DNA of 64,000 bases from an uncultured Porphyromonadaceae bacterium (GTDB lineage: Bacteria > Bacteroidota > Bacteroidia > Bacteroidales > Muribaculaceae): positions 13,898-77,897 of the forward strand of contig UQER01000014.1 of the NCBI GenBank assembly GCA_900540205.1. Direction: 5' to 3'. The notes beneath the pieces were generated by a model, which was not told the DNA's origin, made no database searches, and saw only the letters and a list, made by a program, of their open reading frames with translations. Both the position numbers and the translations under genes were made by a program. This document shows positions 1 to 9,515 of this stretch, piece by piece. Each line of letters starts with the position of its first letter. Positions within the stretch are counted from its first letter, which is position 1.

Positions 1-87
1 AATATCATTCATCTCCGCACCTGCCAGACGCGCCGGCGCCTCGGCACGCGCACCTACGAGGGCGCCTATATTTATCAGCAATTTCAT
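1..87 (-). CDS. hutI: imidazolonepropionase, N-terminal fragment (runs off window)
   Basis: Only the first 29 codons are present, reading MKLLINIGALVGARA then a PARLAGAEMNDI stretch before the window edge. The hydrophobic first strand followed by a short R/A-rich turn and a GxEM segment resembles the amino end of imidazolonepropionase, which opens the imidazolone ring made by HutU. It follows hutH by 82 bp on the same strand, where the third histidine-degradation enzyme would be expected. The call rests on this short match plus context; another amidohydrolase-type start is possible. Confidence 0.65.
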   Translation of the reverse strand, partial: MKLLINIGALVGARAEAPARLAGAEMNDI

Positions 88-112
88 AAATCAGATTCAA
101 GCATATTCTGAA

Positions 113-144
113 AAGCCCGGACCGGTTATTCCCAGCCCGGGCTT
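113..144 (-). terminator. intra-operon hairpin between hutH and hutI
   Basis: On the minus strand an 8-bp perfect stem (113-120 with 137-144, AAGCCCGG against CCGGGCTT) is followed by TTTTCAG. The U-run is only four long, so this could be a weak terminator or attenuator lowering hutI expression, or a processing/stability hairpin after hutH. Confidence 0.4.
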
Positions 145-169
145 GATACATCTTAATTGTCCCGATGGC

Positions 170-1663
170 TCACCAGTCGGGATTATTCTCTTTCAGGAAG
201 TCGATGGAAACGTTGATGAGCGGATACATCACGGTGTCCGTCTCAATGAACGGCACCTCGCGGCGATATTCCGCAACCATGGCTTCAATCACAGCCGACG
301 ACTTCAGCGGACGACGGAATTCAAGCGCCTGCGCAGCATTGAAAAGCTCGATGGCAAGCACGCGGCGGGTGTTTTCCACCACCTCGTAAAGTTTTGTTGC
401 GGCATTCGAGCCCATCGACACATGATCCTCCTGACCCTGCGAGGAGGGGATGCTGTCGCATGAAGCAGGCCAGCACAGCCCCTTGTTTTTGCTGACGATA
501 GAGGCAGCGGCATACTGCGGAATCATGAAACCGCTGTTCACACCGGGTTTGGCCACCAGGAACGACGGGAGATCGCGCACACCGGCTATGAGCTTGAATG
601 TGCGGCGCTCGGAAATGTTGGCAAGCTCCGAGAGGGCAACCGCAAGGAAGTCCATAGGCAACGCGATAGGTTCGCCATGGAAGTTGCCGGCCGAAATCAC
701 CACATCCTCGTCGGGGAACACGGTGGGATTGTCGGTAACGGAATTTATTTCAGTCTCAAGCACTCCTGCCACATAATCGATGGTATCCTTGGCGGCTCCA
801 TGCACCTGGGGGATGCAGCGGAAGGAATAGGGGTCCTGCACATGCACCTTCGGGCGTGCAATCAGCTCGCTGCCTGCAAGCAGCGCACGGAATGCCTCAC
901 CGGTCTTGATCTGACCCTGATGCGGGCGGATGGCCTGGATCTGAGGCATGAACGGGTCGATACGGCCGTCGAAGGCGTCAAGCGACAACGCACCGATTTT
1001 ATCGGCCCAGCGGCTGAGTTTCCTTGCCTCAAGCACGGCATGCACACCGTAGCTCGACATGAACTGGGTGCCGTTGAGCAGCGCCAGTCCCTCCTTGCAT
1101 TGCAACGTGATAGGCTGCCAGCCCATCTTTTCAAGCATCTCGGAAGCAAGCATAATTTCGCCGTTCATCTCCACCTCGCCAAGTCCAAGCAGCGGAAGCG
1201 ACAGATTGGCAAGCGGTGCAAGGTCGCCCGATGCCCCGAGAGAGCCCTGACGGTAGACCAGCGGCAGGATGTTGTTGTTGAACATGTCGACCAGACGTTC
1301 CACAGTGACAAGCTGTACGCCTGAATTGCCGTAGCTCAGCGACTGAATTTTGGTAAACAGCATCAGCTTCACCACATCGGCGGGAACACGCTCGCCGACG
1401 CTGCATGCATGGCTCATCACCAGATTTTTCTGCAGCGCGCTGAGTTTATCCGAATCTATCGAGATGTTGCACAACGAACCGAAGCCGGTGGTGATGCCAT
1501 AAATCGGCTCCTTCTGGGTCTCCATTTTCCTGTCGAGATATTCACGGCATTTCACGATGCGCCGTTTCGACTCCTCGCTCAGGGCAAGCTTAATGTTGTT
1601 TTTAAGAATTTCGCCCACGCGGTCAATGGTGATCCATTCGGGGCTGATATGGTGAACTTCCAT
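170..1663 (-). CDS. hutH: histidine ammonia-lyase
   Basis: Converts L-histidine to urocanate and ammonia, the first step of histidine degradation in the cytosol. The 497-aa product has the usual family length. The ASG tripeptide that cyclises into the MIO cofactor is at residues 144-146 within GSLGASGDLAPLA, and the active-site YGITTGFG lies at 55-62. Further on are SVTDNP and the QEDHVSMG segment of the aromatic ammonia-lyase fold. It lies 60 bp after hutU and before hutI on the same strand, so it belongs to a four-gene hut operon driven from about 5530. Confidence 0.97.
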   Translation of the reverse strand: MEVHHISPEWITIDRVGEILKNNIKLALSEESKRRIVKCREYLDRKMETQKEPIYGITTGFGSLCNISIDSDKLSALQKNLVMSHACSVGERVPADVVKLMLFTKIQSLSYGNSGVQLVTVERLVDMFNNNILPLVYRQGSLGASGDLAPLANLSLPLLGLGEVEMNGEIMLASEMLEKMGWQPITLQCKEGLALLNGTQFMSSYGVHAVLEARKLSRWADKIGALSLDAFDGRIDPFMPQIQAIRPHQGQIKTGEAFRALLAGSELIARPKVHVQDPYSFRCIPQVHGAAKDTIDYVAGVLETEINSVTDNPTVFPDEDVVISAGNFHGEPIALPMDFLAVALSELANISERRTFKLIAGVRDLPSFLVAKPGVNSGFMIPQYAAASIVSKNKGLCWPASCDSIPSSQGQEDHVSMGSNAATKLYEVVENTRRVLAIELFNAAQALEFRRPLKSSAVIEAMVAEYRREVPFIETDTVMYPLINVSIDFLKENNPDW

Positions 1664-1723
1664 AATGATGGTTTATGTTTTGAAATTTCCGGTGAATATT
1701 GATTGATTTATACTTGTGTCAAC

Positions 1724-3745
1724 TTATTTGAATACTTTCATGGCCTCTGCCACCACGGCATCGTCGGCGAAATTCGGCAGCGTGACCTTCAGTCCCGGTG
1801 TGCGCTCCATTTCGCGCTTGATGGCATCTACGGCACCGTTGTTGCGCGCCCATGAGCGGCGTGCAATGCCGTTGTTCACGTCCCAGAGGAGCATGCTGTC
1901 GATGGCTTTGGCGCTTTCGGCCGATCCGTCGATCACCATTCCGAAACCACCGTTGACCACTTCGCCCCAGCCTACTCCGCCACCGTTGTGGAGACTTACC
2001 CATGTGGCGCCTCGGAACGAATCGCCGATCACATTGTGCACGGCCATGTCGGCGCAATGGTTCGAACCGTCGTAGATGTTCGAGGTCTCACGGTAGGGGG
2101 AGTCGGTACCCGACACATCGTGGTGGTCACGTCCGAGCACCACAGGTGCGGAAATCTCACCGCGGGCGATGGCATCGTTGAATGCGCGGGCAATGCGCAT
2201 GCGGCCTTCGCTGTCGGCATACAGGATGCGTGCCTGCGAACCCACCACCAGGTGGTTCTCCTCGGCACGGCGGATCCAATGCAGGTTGTCGGCCAGCTGA
2301 CCGTGAATATCCTCGGGAGCGGTTTTAAGCATATCGTCGAGCACCTCCGCCGCCAGACGGTCGGTCACGGCAAGGTCGGCGGGATTGCCAGAAGAGCAAA
2401 CCCAGCGGAACGGCCCGAAACCGTAGTCGAAGAAGAGCGGACCCATTATATCCTGCACATACGACGGATAGCGGAACCTTCCGTCGGGAAGCATCACATC
2501 GGCTCCCGCACGCGAGGATTCCAGAAGGAATGCGTTGCCGTAGTCGAAGAAGTACATGCCGCGCTCGGTGAGTTTGTTTATGGCTGCCACCTGACGGCGG
2601 AGCGATTCGCGCACAGCCTCCTTGAAGCGCTCAGGCTCGTCGGCCATCATGCGCTGCGATTCCTCATATGTGTAACCGGCGGGATAATAGCCTCCGGCCC
2701 AGGGGTTGTGGAGCGAGGTTTGGTCGCTGCCGAGATCCACATTCATATTCTCGGCGGCAAGGCGTTCCCAAAGGTCAACAACGTTGCCCTGATATGCCAT
2801 GGATACAGTCTCTCCGGCGGCTGTGGCCTTGCGTGTGCGTTCCATAAGAAGGTCGAGGTCGGTGTAGACTTCATCTACCCATCCCTGTGCCTTGCGTTTC
2901 TCCACTGCCTTCGGATTGATTTCGGCCGTGATGCTCACCACACCGGCAATGTTGCCGGCCTTAGGCTGTGCACCCGACATTCCGCCAAGTCCGGCGGTAA
3001 CGAAAAGCATCCCGGCAATGCTGTCTCGGCCATGGCCGAGACGCTTGCGGGCGGCGTTGAGCACGGTGATTGTCGTGCCGTGCACAATGCCCTGCGGGCC
3101 TATGTACATATAGCTGCCGGCGGTCATCTGTCCGTACTGGCTCACGCCAAGTGCGTTAAGCTGCTCCCAGTCGTCGGGCTTGGAGTAGTTGGGAATCACC
3201 ATACCGTTGGTCACCACCACTCGCGGAGCGCGCGGATGCGAGGGGAACAGACCGAGCGGGTGGCCGGAATACATCACCAGCGTCTGGTCATCGGTCATCT
3301 GCGAGAGATACTGCATGGTGAGGCGGTACTGCGCCCAGTTCTGGAACACGGCTCCGTTGCCGCCGTAGGTAATAAGTTCGTGGGGATGCTGTGCCACTGC
3401 GGGATCCAGGTTGTTCTGGATCATCATCATGATGGCGGCAGCCTTGCGCGAACGTGCGGGATAATGGTCGATGGGCCGGGCATACATGTCGTAGGTCGGA
3501 CGGAACCGGTACATATATATGCGGCCATACTTGCGCAGCTCCTCGGCGAATTCAGGCGCGAGGACAGCATGCATCGAGGGGTCGAAATAACGCAGTGCAT
3601 TGCGCAGCGCCAGCTGTTTCTGCTCGGCAGAGAGTGAATCCTTGCGCCGCGGGGCGTGGTTCACATTGGGGTCGTAGGGGCGCGGTTCCGGCAACTTGGC
3701 AGGAATGCCTTCCACTATATCTTTCTGAAATTCCTCTATTGTCAT
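1724..3745 (-). CDS. hutU: urocanate hydratase, long form
   Basis: Hydrates urocanate to imidazolone propionate using tightly bound NAD. The 673-aa length matches the long urocanases (similar to animal UROC1) rather than the roughly 550-aa Bacillus/Pseudomonas enzymes. Visible landmarks are ITYGGNGAVFQNW in the N-terminal third, the conserved GQMTAGSYMYIGPQG near residue 210 and the glycine-rich SLHNGGGVGWGEVVNGG near the C-terminus. Flanked 51 bp upstream by FTCD and 60 bp downstream by hutH on the same strand. A long reading frame on the opposite strand is only a composition shadow. Confidence 0.96.
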   Translation of the reverse strand: MTIEEFQKDIVEGIPAKLPEPRPYDPNVNHAPRRKDSLSAEQKQLALRNALRYFDPSMHAVLAPEFAEELRKYGRIYMYRFRPTYDMYARPIDHYPARSRKAAAIMMMIQNNLDPAVAQHPHELITYGGNGAVFQNWAQYRLTMQYLSQMTDDQTLVMYSGHPLGLFPSHPRAPRVVVTNGMVIPNYSKPDDWEQLNALGVSQYGQMTAGSYMYIGPQGIVHGTTITVLNAARKRLGHGRDSIAGMLFVTAGLGGMSGAQPKAGNIAGVVSITAEINPKAVEKRKAQGWVDEVYTDLDLLMERTRKATAAGETVSMAYQGNVVDLWERLAAENMNVDLGSDQTSLHNPWAGGYYPAGYTYEESQRMMADEPERFKEAVRESLRRQVAAINKLTERGMYFFDYGNAFLLESSRAGADVMLPDGRFRYPSYVQDIMGPLFFDYGFGPFRWVCSSGNPADLAVTDRLAAEVLDDMLKTAPEDIHGQLADNLHWIRRAEENHLVVGSQARILYADSEGRMRIARAFNDAIARGEISAPVVLGRDHHDVSGTDSPYRETSNIYDGSNHCADMAVHNVIGDSFRGATWVSLHNGGGVGWGEVVNGGFGMVIDGSAESAKAIDSMLLWDVNNGIARRSWARNNGAVDAIKREMERTPGLKVTLPNFADDAVVAEAMKVFK

Positions 3746-3796
3746 CGTCGTATGTGATGTTGGTTTATTGATTGAATCGGATGGCCGGAGCCTTTA

Positions 3797-5494
3797 TCAT
3801 TTGTTTATCTTGCTCTCCACAATGTCAAGCACCTCGGTTTCCTGCACCTGAGCAGCGGCAGCAATCGCGGCGGCCTCGGCCAGCAACGCGTCGGCGGTGG
3901 TGCGGTCCTTGAGTCCTGCGGCGTTTATCTTCACGTTAAGCCATGCACCGAGCACCGCGCTGCGCGCTGCCAGCGCGCCGACACCGGCATCGCTCGCCGA
4001 ATTCGGATTGCCGGTGGCTGCCATCGATTTGAGCAGCGGGAACACAGCCGCCGCAGCCTTCATGGTGCGCAGGGGCACCTCGGTGGCGTAGAGGGTGGCA
4101 GCCTGAATGGCTGCGGAGCGTTCGGCTTTTTCAGCCTCGGTGCCCTTGGGCATCTTGAACGCATCCATTATGCGGTTGAACGCGGCGGTATCCTCGTCGA
4201 CAAGTGCAAGCAGAGTCTTGAGATGCTGCTGTCCCTCCTCGGCCTGATTGCCGAATTCTTCCCAACGCTCGTCCCAGCCGGGTTTGTGCGACGAAAGGTT
4301 GGCTACCATCGTGCCGAGTGCGGCTGCAAGCGCACCCATGTAAGCCGAGATTGAGCCTCCGCCGGGGGCAGGCGATTCCGAAGCGGTCTCAAGGGCGAAA
4401 CCGCGGCAGGTCATGTCGATCAGGCGGTTTGACTGCGCCGGGGCAATCATATCCTCAATCACTTTTTCGGATGCCACGAAAGGTTTGAGGTCGTCAAGAC
4501 CCATCGATTTGATGGCGATGCGGATAAGCTCCTCATCCGACACGCCGGTGGAACGCTGCTGCATGCGCAGATAATGGCGGCCGGCATCAAGCAGAGTGCG
4601 TCGGGGCATGAGGCCCACGATTTCAGTGCCGGTGACACGTACGCCGCGGGCTGCAGCGGCGCGGCAAACCTCGTCGAATGCAACATGGAGGGGAGTCTTG
4701 TTTATGTCGGTGATATTCATGCTCACCTGGGCTATGCCGTATTCATCGATGAACCACCCGATGGCCTTGGTGCCTTTGAGCGTGCCGGGAATCATGACGG
4801 TCTTGCCGTTCTCGTCCACAACAGGCTTGTCGGTCACATTCGGGCCCTGACGCATGGGACGTCCCTTTTCGCGCACATCGAATGCGATTGCATTGGCGCG
4901 GCGGGTGGAAGTGGTGTTGAGGTTGAAATTTACCGCAATGAGAAAATCGCGTGCGCCAACCACTGTGGCACCGCTGCGTGCCATCTTCTCGTCGAACGGA
5001 CGGGCACCGAAATCGGGCTTCTCCCCTTCCGCATCGGCACGTTCGGCCAGTGCTTCATATTCTCCTTTGCGGCATACGGCCAGATTCTTGCGGGCAGGTG
5101 TGAATGCTGCCGCCTCATAGCAGTAAGTGGGAATCTCCAGTTCACCGGCAATACGCTCGGCAAGCTGACGTGCCATTGCGGCGCATTCCTCCAGCGTAAC
5201 GCCTGCCACCGGAATCAGCGGCAAGACATCGGTGGCGCCGATGCGCGGATGTGCGCCGTGATGGGTGCGCATATCAATAAGTTCCTGGGCTTTTTTCACA
5301 CCTCTGAATGCTGCCTCCACAACGGCTTCGGGAGCGCCGACAAACGTGACAACCGTGCGGTTTGTGGCCTCGCCGGGGTCGACGTCAAGCATCTTCACCC
5401 CGTCAACCGTCTCAATAGCGGACACAATTGCCTGTATCTTTTCCTTGTCGCGCCCTTCACTGAAATTGGGCACGCATTCAATGATTCTCTCCAT
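3797..5494 (-). CDS. ftcD: glutamate formimidoyltransferase / formimidoyl-THF cyclodeaminase (bifunctional)
   Basis: Transfers the formimino group of formiminoglutamate, the hut pathway product, to tetrahydrofolate and then deaminates it to methenyl-THF. I place the start at MERIIECVPNFSEG (5494), giving 565 aa; 30 further codons upstream are unlike the family and run into the promoter. The N-terminal transferase has GAHPRIGATDVLPL, with His82 at the position of the known catalytic histidine. The cyclodeaminase domain (roughly 370-560) begins at ESPAPGGGSISAYMGALAAALG. As first gene of the operon it couples histidine breakdown directly to the folate pool. Confidence 0.95.
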   Translation of the reverse strand: MERIIECVPNFSEGRDKEKIQAIVSAIETVDGVKMLDVDPGEATNRTVVTFVGAPEAVVEAAFRGVKKAQELIDMRTHHGAHPRIGATDVLPLIPVAGVTLEECAAMARQLAERIAGELEIPTYCYEAAAFTPARKNLAVCRKGEYEALAERADAEGEKPDFGARPFDEKMARSGATVVGARDFLIAVNFNLNTTSTRRANAIAFDVREKGRPMRQGPNVTDKPVVDENGKTVMIPGTLKGTKAIGWFIDEYGIAQVSMNITDINKTPLHVAFDEVCRAAAARGVRVTGTEIVGLMPRRTLLDAGRHYLRMQQRSTGVSDEELIRIAIKSMGLDDLKPFVASEKVIEDMIAPAQSNRLIDMTCRGFALETASESPAPGGGSISAYMGALAAALGTMVANLSSHKPGWDERWEEFGNQAEEGQQHLKTLLALVDEDTAAFNRIMDAFKMPKGTEAEKAERSAAIQAATLYATEVPLRTMKAAAAVFPLLKSMAATGNPNSASDAGVGALAARSAVLGAWLNVKINAAGLKDRTTADALLAEAAAIAAAAQVQETEVLDIVESKINK

Positions 5495-5523
5495 GGTTTC
5501 TGATTGTATTAGGTTAGTTTTCG

Positions 5524-5531
5524 CAAAGGTA
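5524..5531 (-). promoter_or_regulatory. -7 box of the hut operon promoter
   Basis: On the minus strand TACCTTTG matches the Bacteroidota -7 consensus TAnnTTTG, 29 bp before the ftcD start. No good TTTG -33 box is seen (TGTG at 19 bp spacing is the nearest), so the promoter may need an activator. Confidence 0.6.
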
Positions 5532-5616
5532 AAAAAAAGCCTCCGATTTTCACACCGCCTCACCCATGTTTTTAAGCATCGCAATCACCCTCCATCATCT
5601 ACAACCTGCACTGTAA

Positions 5617-5676
5617 AAAAACGAGGCTGTGACGTAAAACCTAATTACGTCATAGCCTCTGCTTGTTTTTTATATC
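5617..5676 (-). terminator. strong terminator for the secreted-protein gene at 5692-6675
   Basis: A 15-bp stem (5623-5637 with 5645-5659, one G-U pair) and a 7-nt loop is followed on the minus strand by an uninterrupted run of seven T. The plus side is also T-rich (TTGTTTTTTA), so it may work both ways. It separates this gene from the hut promoter. Confidence 0.85.
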
Positions 5677-5691
5677 TCCAATAGTGGCGAC

Positions 5692-6675
5692 TCAGAATGT
5701 ATGCATCTTGGTTGTGCGGCCGCCGGCGGTGACGATATACACTCCCGGCGACAATGTCACCGATGCTGCCCCGTGGCATGCAAACATTCTCCGGCCGCAA
5801 ATGTCGTGTATCGAATTTTCACCATCCGAGGTGAACGTGAACGTTGTCCCGTCGACACGTACCCCCGCGTCGGGGCATCCGGTCTCAATATCGTTCAGAC
5901 CGGTGGGAGTCTGCTTGCCGACCAGCAGTGTTTCATCCACCAGATTGACGGTAATAAGTTTAGCAGCATCACTTTCCCCATCCTTCGGAGCATATGTGAA
6001 CGGCGTTGTAGGATTGGCGCCATATTTGAGACGCACAGGTGTACCCGAAACAAGCGTCGCATCCGAGGCATTTTCAGGGCCGAATATAAAGGCAGCGATG
6101 CCGGTGTGATGCTCATAAGCCACCACAAATTTGTCGGGAAGTGTCATTTCAGCACTATATTCACCGGGAGCAGCAGTACCCGGAAGCTCCACATAATGTG
6201 TGTCATCAGTGACAAGATAGAGCGACGGCGGATATACCTTCGCGTCAGGATTGGCGGAGGGAAGAAGCGACACCATGTTGTAGCCACTTCCGGTATTATC
6301 CCTCTCATGGAACCTTATGTCGTACACACCGGGCTCCACATCAATATAATCGGCATCGATAGCCGCAATCCCCAACGGGTTAGGCCATGTGATCAGCGCG
6401 GGCTCAACCGCCCACCCCGTAAGTGTATAAAGGGTGCCGGTAGTGCCGGATGCATGCATTCCCAATATGATGAATCCTCCCGACGTCAGATCCACGTTAT
6501 CCAATTCATACCACTCGGCTTCGGCCGTCATCTGCACCTTGTCGACGTAATCATTTCCGTCCTTATGGAATGTCCCGTCGGGAGCAAGAGGTATGATATA
6601 GGGAGGATTCGTCCCCACGGCATGAAGGCTGCACGCATAAGCAGCCATGCATAACAGCGAAATCGTCTTCTTCAT
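5692..6675 (-). CDS. secreted protein with T9SS-like C-terminal tail, function unknown
   Basis: I do not recognise a catalytic family in this 327-aa protein. It opens with a signal peptide (MKKTISLLCMAAYACSLHA, cleavage near residue 20), followed by beta-rich sequence. The last 70 residues are arranged like the Por/T9SS type A sorting domains of Bacteroidota: SIHDICGRRMF, then SPGVYIVTAGGRTTKMHTF. This suggests export to the surface or medium. It is monocistronic, ended by the strong terminator at 5617-5676, and transcribed away from aspS. A -7 box could not be found in its short upstream region. Confidence 0.75.
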   Translation of the reverse strand: MKKTISLLCMAAYACSLHAVGTNPPYIIPLAPDGTFHKDGNDYVDKVQMTAEAEWYELDNVDLTSGGFIILGMHASGTTGTLYTLTGWAVEPALITWPNPLGIAAIDADYIDVEPGVYDIRFHERDNTGSGYNMVSLLPSANPDAKVYPPSLYLVTDDTHYVELPGTAAPGEYSAEMTLPDKFVVAYEHHTGIAAFIFGPENASDATLVSGTPVRLKYGANPTTPFTYAPKDGESDAAKLITVNLVDETLLVGKQTPTGLNDIETGCPDAGVRVDGTTFTFTSDGENSIHDICGRRMFACHGAASVTLSPGVYIVTAGGRTTKMHTF

Positions 6676-6851
6676 AAATAAATCAGTCTATCGTGTGTTT
6701 ATTATAGTTCTATGCTCTCACTACAATTTTGTACTGGTATAACACTGCAGCCATGTTTTATGTTCAGCGCCGAAGCATCCCGGCACCTGCATTTCTTATT
6801 AGAGATGCCAAATAGCCCGGCCAGGAATGCCGATATTTCACAGAAATTGAT

Positions 6852-6859
6852 TATTTTTG
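6852..6859 (+). promoter_or_regulatory. -7 box upstream of aspS
   Basis: TATTTTTG fits TAnnTTTG and lies 75 bp before the aspS start. No TTTG box is found at the expected distance, so support is the -7 element alone. Confidence 0.45.
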
Positions 6860-6933
6860 CGCAACGGTTCGGACAAGCGCCACCGCTGCCGTACCGTGAT
6901 TCCGCAATCAATAATTCACAACATATTACTGCA

Positions 6934-8694
6934 ATGTTCAGAACCAACACCTGTGGCGAACTCCGCCTGACCGATGCCGGCAAAAAGACCACCCTTGCCG
7001 GATGGGTGCAGAGAGTGCGCAAAATGGGAGGCATGACCTTTGTGGATCTCCGCGACCGCTACGGCATCACCCAGATAGTTTTCAACAATGAAGTAGACGC
7101 CGCCCTGAACGACGCCGCCAACAACCTCGGACGCGAATTCGTGGTACAGATCACCGGCACCGTTGCCGAGCGCTCGAGCAAGAACCCCCACCTCCCCACC
7201 GGCGACATAGAGATTATAGCCGACTCGCTCACGGTGCTCAACCCCTCACAGGTGCCTCCGTTCACCATCGAGGATGACACCGACGGCGGCGACGACCTCC
7301 GCATGAAGTTCCGCTACCTCGACCTGCGCCGTCCCTCGGTGCGCCGCAATCTCGAGCTGCGTCACCGCATGACCATGGAGACTCGCCGCTACCTCGACTC
7401 GAAAGGCTTCCTGGAAATCGAGACCCCCATGCTGGTGGGCTCAACCCCCGAAGGCGCACGCGACTTCGTGGTGCCCTCGCGCATGAACCCGGGATGCTTC
7501 TATGCCCTGCCCCAGTCGCCCCAGACCCTCAAGCAGCTGCTCATGGTGTCGGGCATGGACCGCTATTTCCAGATTGTGAAATGCTTCCGCGACGAGGACC
7601 TGCGTGCCGACCGCCAGCCTGAATTCACGCAGATTGACTGCGAGATGAGCTTCGTCAGCCAGAACGACATCATCGAGCTTTTCGAAGGGATGGCCAAGCA
7701 CCTGTTCCGCGAACTGCGCGGCGTGGAGCTAACCGAACCGTTCCAGCGCATGCCCTGGGCCGACGCAATGAAGTATTACGGTTCCGACAAGCCCGACCTG
7801 CGTTTCGACATGAAGTTTGTGGAACTGATGGACATTCTCAAGGGCCACGGATTCTCGGTGTTCGACAATGCAGCCTACATCGGCGGTATCTGCGCCAAAG
7901 GCGCGGCCTCATACACCCGCAAGCAGCTTGACCAGCTCACCGAATTTGTGAAACGTCCGCAAATCGGTGCAAAAGGCATGGTCTACGCACGCGTGGAAGC
8001 TGACGGCACTGTAAAATCATCGGTCGACAAATTCTATACTCAGGATGTGCTGCAGAAGATGAAGGAGGCTTTCGGCGCCGAACCGGGCGACCTTATCCTG
8101 ATTCTCAGCGGCGACGACGCCATGAAGACCCGCAAACAGCTCTGCGAGCTCCGTCTGGAGATGGGCAACCGTCTGGGCCTGCGCGACAAGAACAAGTTCG
8201 CATGCCTGTGGGTTGTGGATTTCCCCATGTTTGAATGGAGCGACGAGGAGCAGCGCCTCATGGCCATGCACCATCCGTTCACCCACCCCAAGGACGAGGA
8301 TATCCCCCTGCTCGACACCAAACCCGAAGAGGTGCGCGCCGACGCATACGACATGGTTGTCAACGGCGTTGAAGTTGGCGGCGGCTCGATCCGTATCCAC
8401 GATTCCGAACTTCAGGCCAAGATGTTCGAGATTCTCGGCTTCACTCCCGAAAAGGCACAGGAGCAGTTCGGCTTCCTGATGAACGCCTTTAAATACGGTG
8501 CGCCCCCTCACGGAGGTCTGGCCTACGGCCTCGACCGCTGGGTATCGCTCTTTGCAGGTCTGGACAGCATCCGCGACTGCATAGCCTTCCCCAAAAACAA
8601 CTCCGGACGCGACGTGATGCTCGAGGCCCCCGCACCGCTCGACCAGAAACAGCTCGACGAACTTGAGCTTGCTCTCGCCCCCAAAGGTGAATAA
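6934..8694 (+). CDS. aspS: aspartyl-tRNA synthetase
   Basis: Charges tRNA-Asp. The 586-aa class II synthetase starts at MFRTNTCGELRLTD (6934); 74 more in-frame codons upstream are unrelated sequence covering the promoter. The N-terminal OB-fold anticodon domain (LAGWVQRVRKMGGMTFVDLRDRYG) is followed by motif 2 (CFRDEDLRADRQPEFTQID), the bacterial insertion domain around 280-420, and motif 3 (GGLAYGLDRWVSLFAG). The bacterial-type insertion marks the D-type enzyme. It is followed after 29 bp by the nif3-like gene on the same strand. Confidence 0.97.
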   Translation: MFRTNTCGELRLTDAGKKTTLAGWVQRVRKMGGMTFVDLRDRYGITQIVFNNEVDAALNDAANNLGREFVVQITGTVAERSSKNPHLPTGDIEIIADSLTVLNPSQVPPFTIEDDTDGGDDLRMKFRYLDLRRPSVRRNLELRHRMTMETRRYLDSKGFLEIETPMLVGSTPEGARDFVVPSRMNPGCFYALPQSPQTLKQLLMVSGMDRYFQIVKCFRDEDLRADRQPEFTQIDCEMSFVSQNDIIELFEGMAKHLFRELRGVELTEPFQRMPWADAMKYYGSDKPDLRFDMKFVELMDILKGHGFSVFDNAAYIGGICAKGAASYTRKQLDQLTEFVKRPQIGAKGMVYARVEADGTVKSSVDKFYTQDVLQKMKEAFGAEPGDLILILSGDDAMKTRKQLCELRLEMGNRLGLRDKNKFACLWVVDFPMFEWSDEEQRLMAMHHPFTHPKDEDIPLLDTKPEEVRADAYDMVVNGVEVGGGSIRIHDSELQAKMFEILGFTPEKAQEQFGFLMNAFKYGAPPHGGLAYGLDRWVSLFAGLDSIRDCIAFPKNNSGRDVMLEAPAPLDQKQLDELELALAPKGE

Positions 8695-8723
8695 TACGCG
8701 CCCCCTCACCTACAAACCGACAG

Positions 8724-9509
8724 ATGAAAATAAGCGAAATAATCGCCGCAATTGAAACCGTAGCTCCCCTGCGCCTGCAGGAGAGCTACGATAATTCTGG
8801 GCTGCAGACCGGTCACCCCGATCATGAGGCCACAGGTGCCGTACTATGTGTGGACGCCACCGAGGAAATCCTGCTCGAGGCCGAGAGGAAAGGATGCAAC
8901 CTTGTAATCTCGCACCACCCGCTCCTGTTTCACGGCGTGAAATGTGTGGCCGGGCGCAACCGCCCGGAGCGTGTGCTCGAAATGGCCATCCGCATGGGCA
9001 TCACCATCTACTCCTCGCACACGGCCATGGACTCATCCGCCGCCGGCATCTCGCGCCGCATGGCTGCTATGCTCGGTCTGCGCGACGTGGAGGTGCTCGT
9101 GCCCCAGTCGCCAGGAAGCAACGAGGGGCTTGGCGCCGTGGGCAATCTCTCCCAGCCGGTTCCCACCGACGAGTTTCTGCAGACAATCAAATCCACGTTC
9201 GGATGCAGAGTGCTCCGCGTGTCAGCCGGATTCAGGCCAGACACCATCAGCCGCGTTGCGCTATGCGGCGGCTCGGCAGGCGAATTTGTTCCGGAAGCCA
9301 TAGCGGCCGGAGCGCAAGTCTACATCACCGCAGACTGCAAGCACAACCATTTTCTCGACCACTCCCACCGGATTTTGCTCGTGGATGCAGGCCATTTCGA
9401 GACCGAAGAGTGCAGCAAGCAGATTTTTTTGGATATTTTAACAGAAAAATTTCCTAACTTTGCAGTCTGGAAATCCGAAACCGAACAAAACCCCATAATT
9501 TATTTGTAA
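8724..9509 (+). CDS. Nif3-like dinuclear metal-centre protein
   Basis: 261-aa member of the Nif3/YbgI family (also annotated GTP cyclohydrolase 1 type 2), toroidal hexamers with a two-metal site whose physiological role is unsettled. Metal-ligand motifs visible are ISHHPLLFHG near residue 65, IYSSHTAMD near 95 and the C-terminal DAGHFETEE. The length is that of the short form without the roughly 110-residue insertion found in some relatives. Its stop is six bases before the zinc-ribbon gene, a pairing seen in many bacteria, suggesting a shared function. Confidence 0.88.
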   Translation: MKISEIIAAIETVAPLRLQESYDNSGLQTGHPDHEATGAVLCVDATEEILLEAERKGCNLVISHHPLLFHGVKCVAGRNRPERVLEMAIRMGITIYSSHTAMDSSAAGISRRMAAMLGLRDVEVLVPQSPGSNEGLGAVGNLSQPVPTDEFLQTIKSTFGCRVLRVSAGFRPDTISRVALCGGSAGEFVPEAIAAGAQVYITADCKHNHFLDHSHRILLVDAGHFETEECSKQIFLDILTEKFPNFAVWKSETEQNPIIYL

Positions 9510-9515
9510 GCGCAA

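Noticed and set aside
1988..3637. 549-codon plus-strand frame opposite hutU
   Set aside because: HutU is complete and motif-supported; the opposite frame has no recognisable domain and His/Gly-rich antisense composition.
5495..5584. Thirty extra N-terminal codons on ftcD
   Set aside because: They are not family-like and overlap the -7 promoter box; MERIIECVPNFSEG is the standard start.
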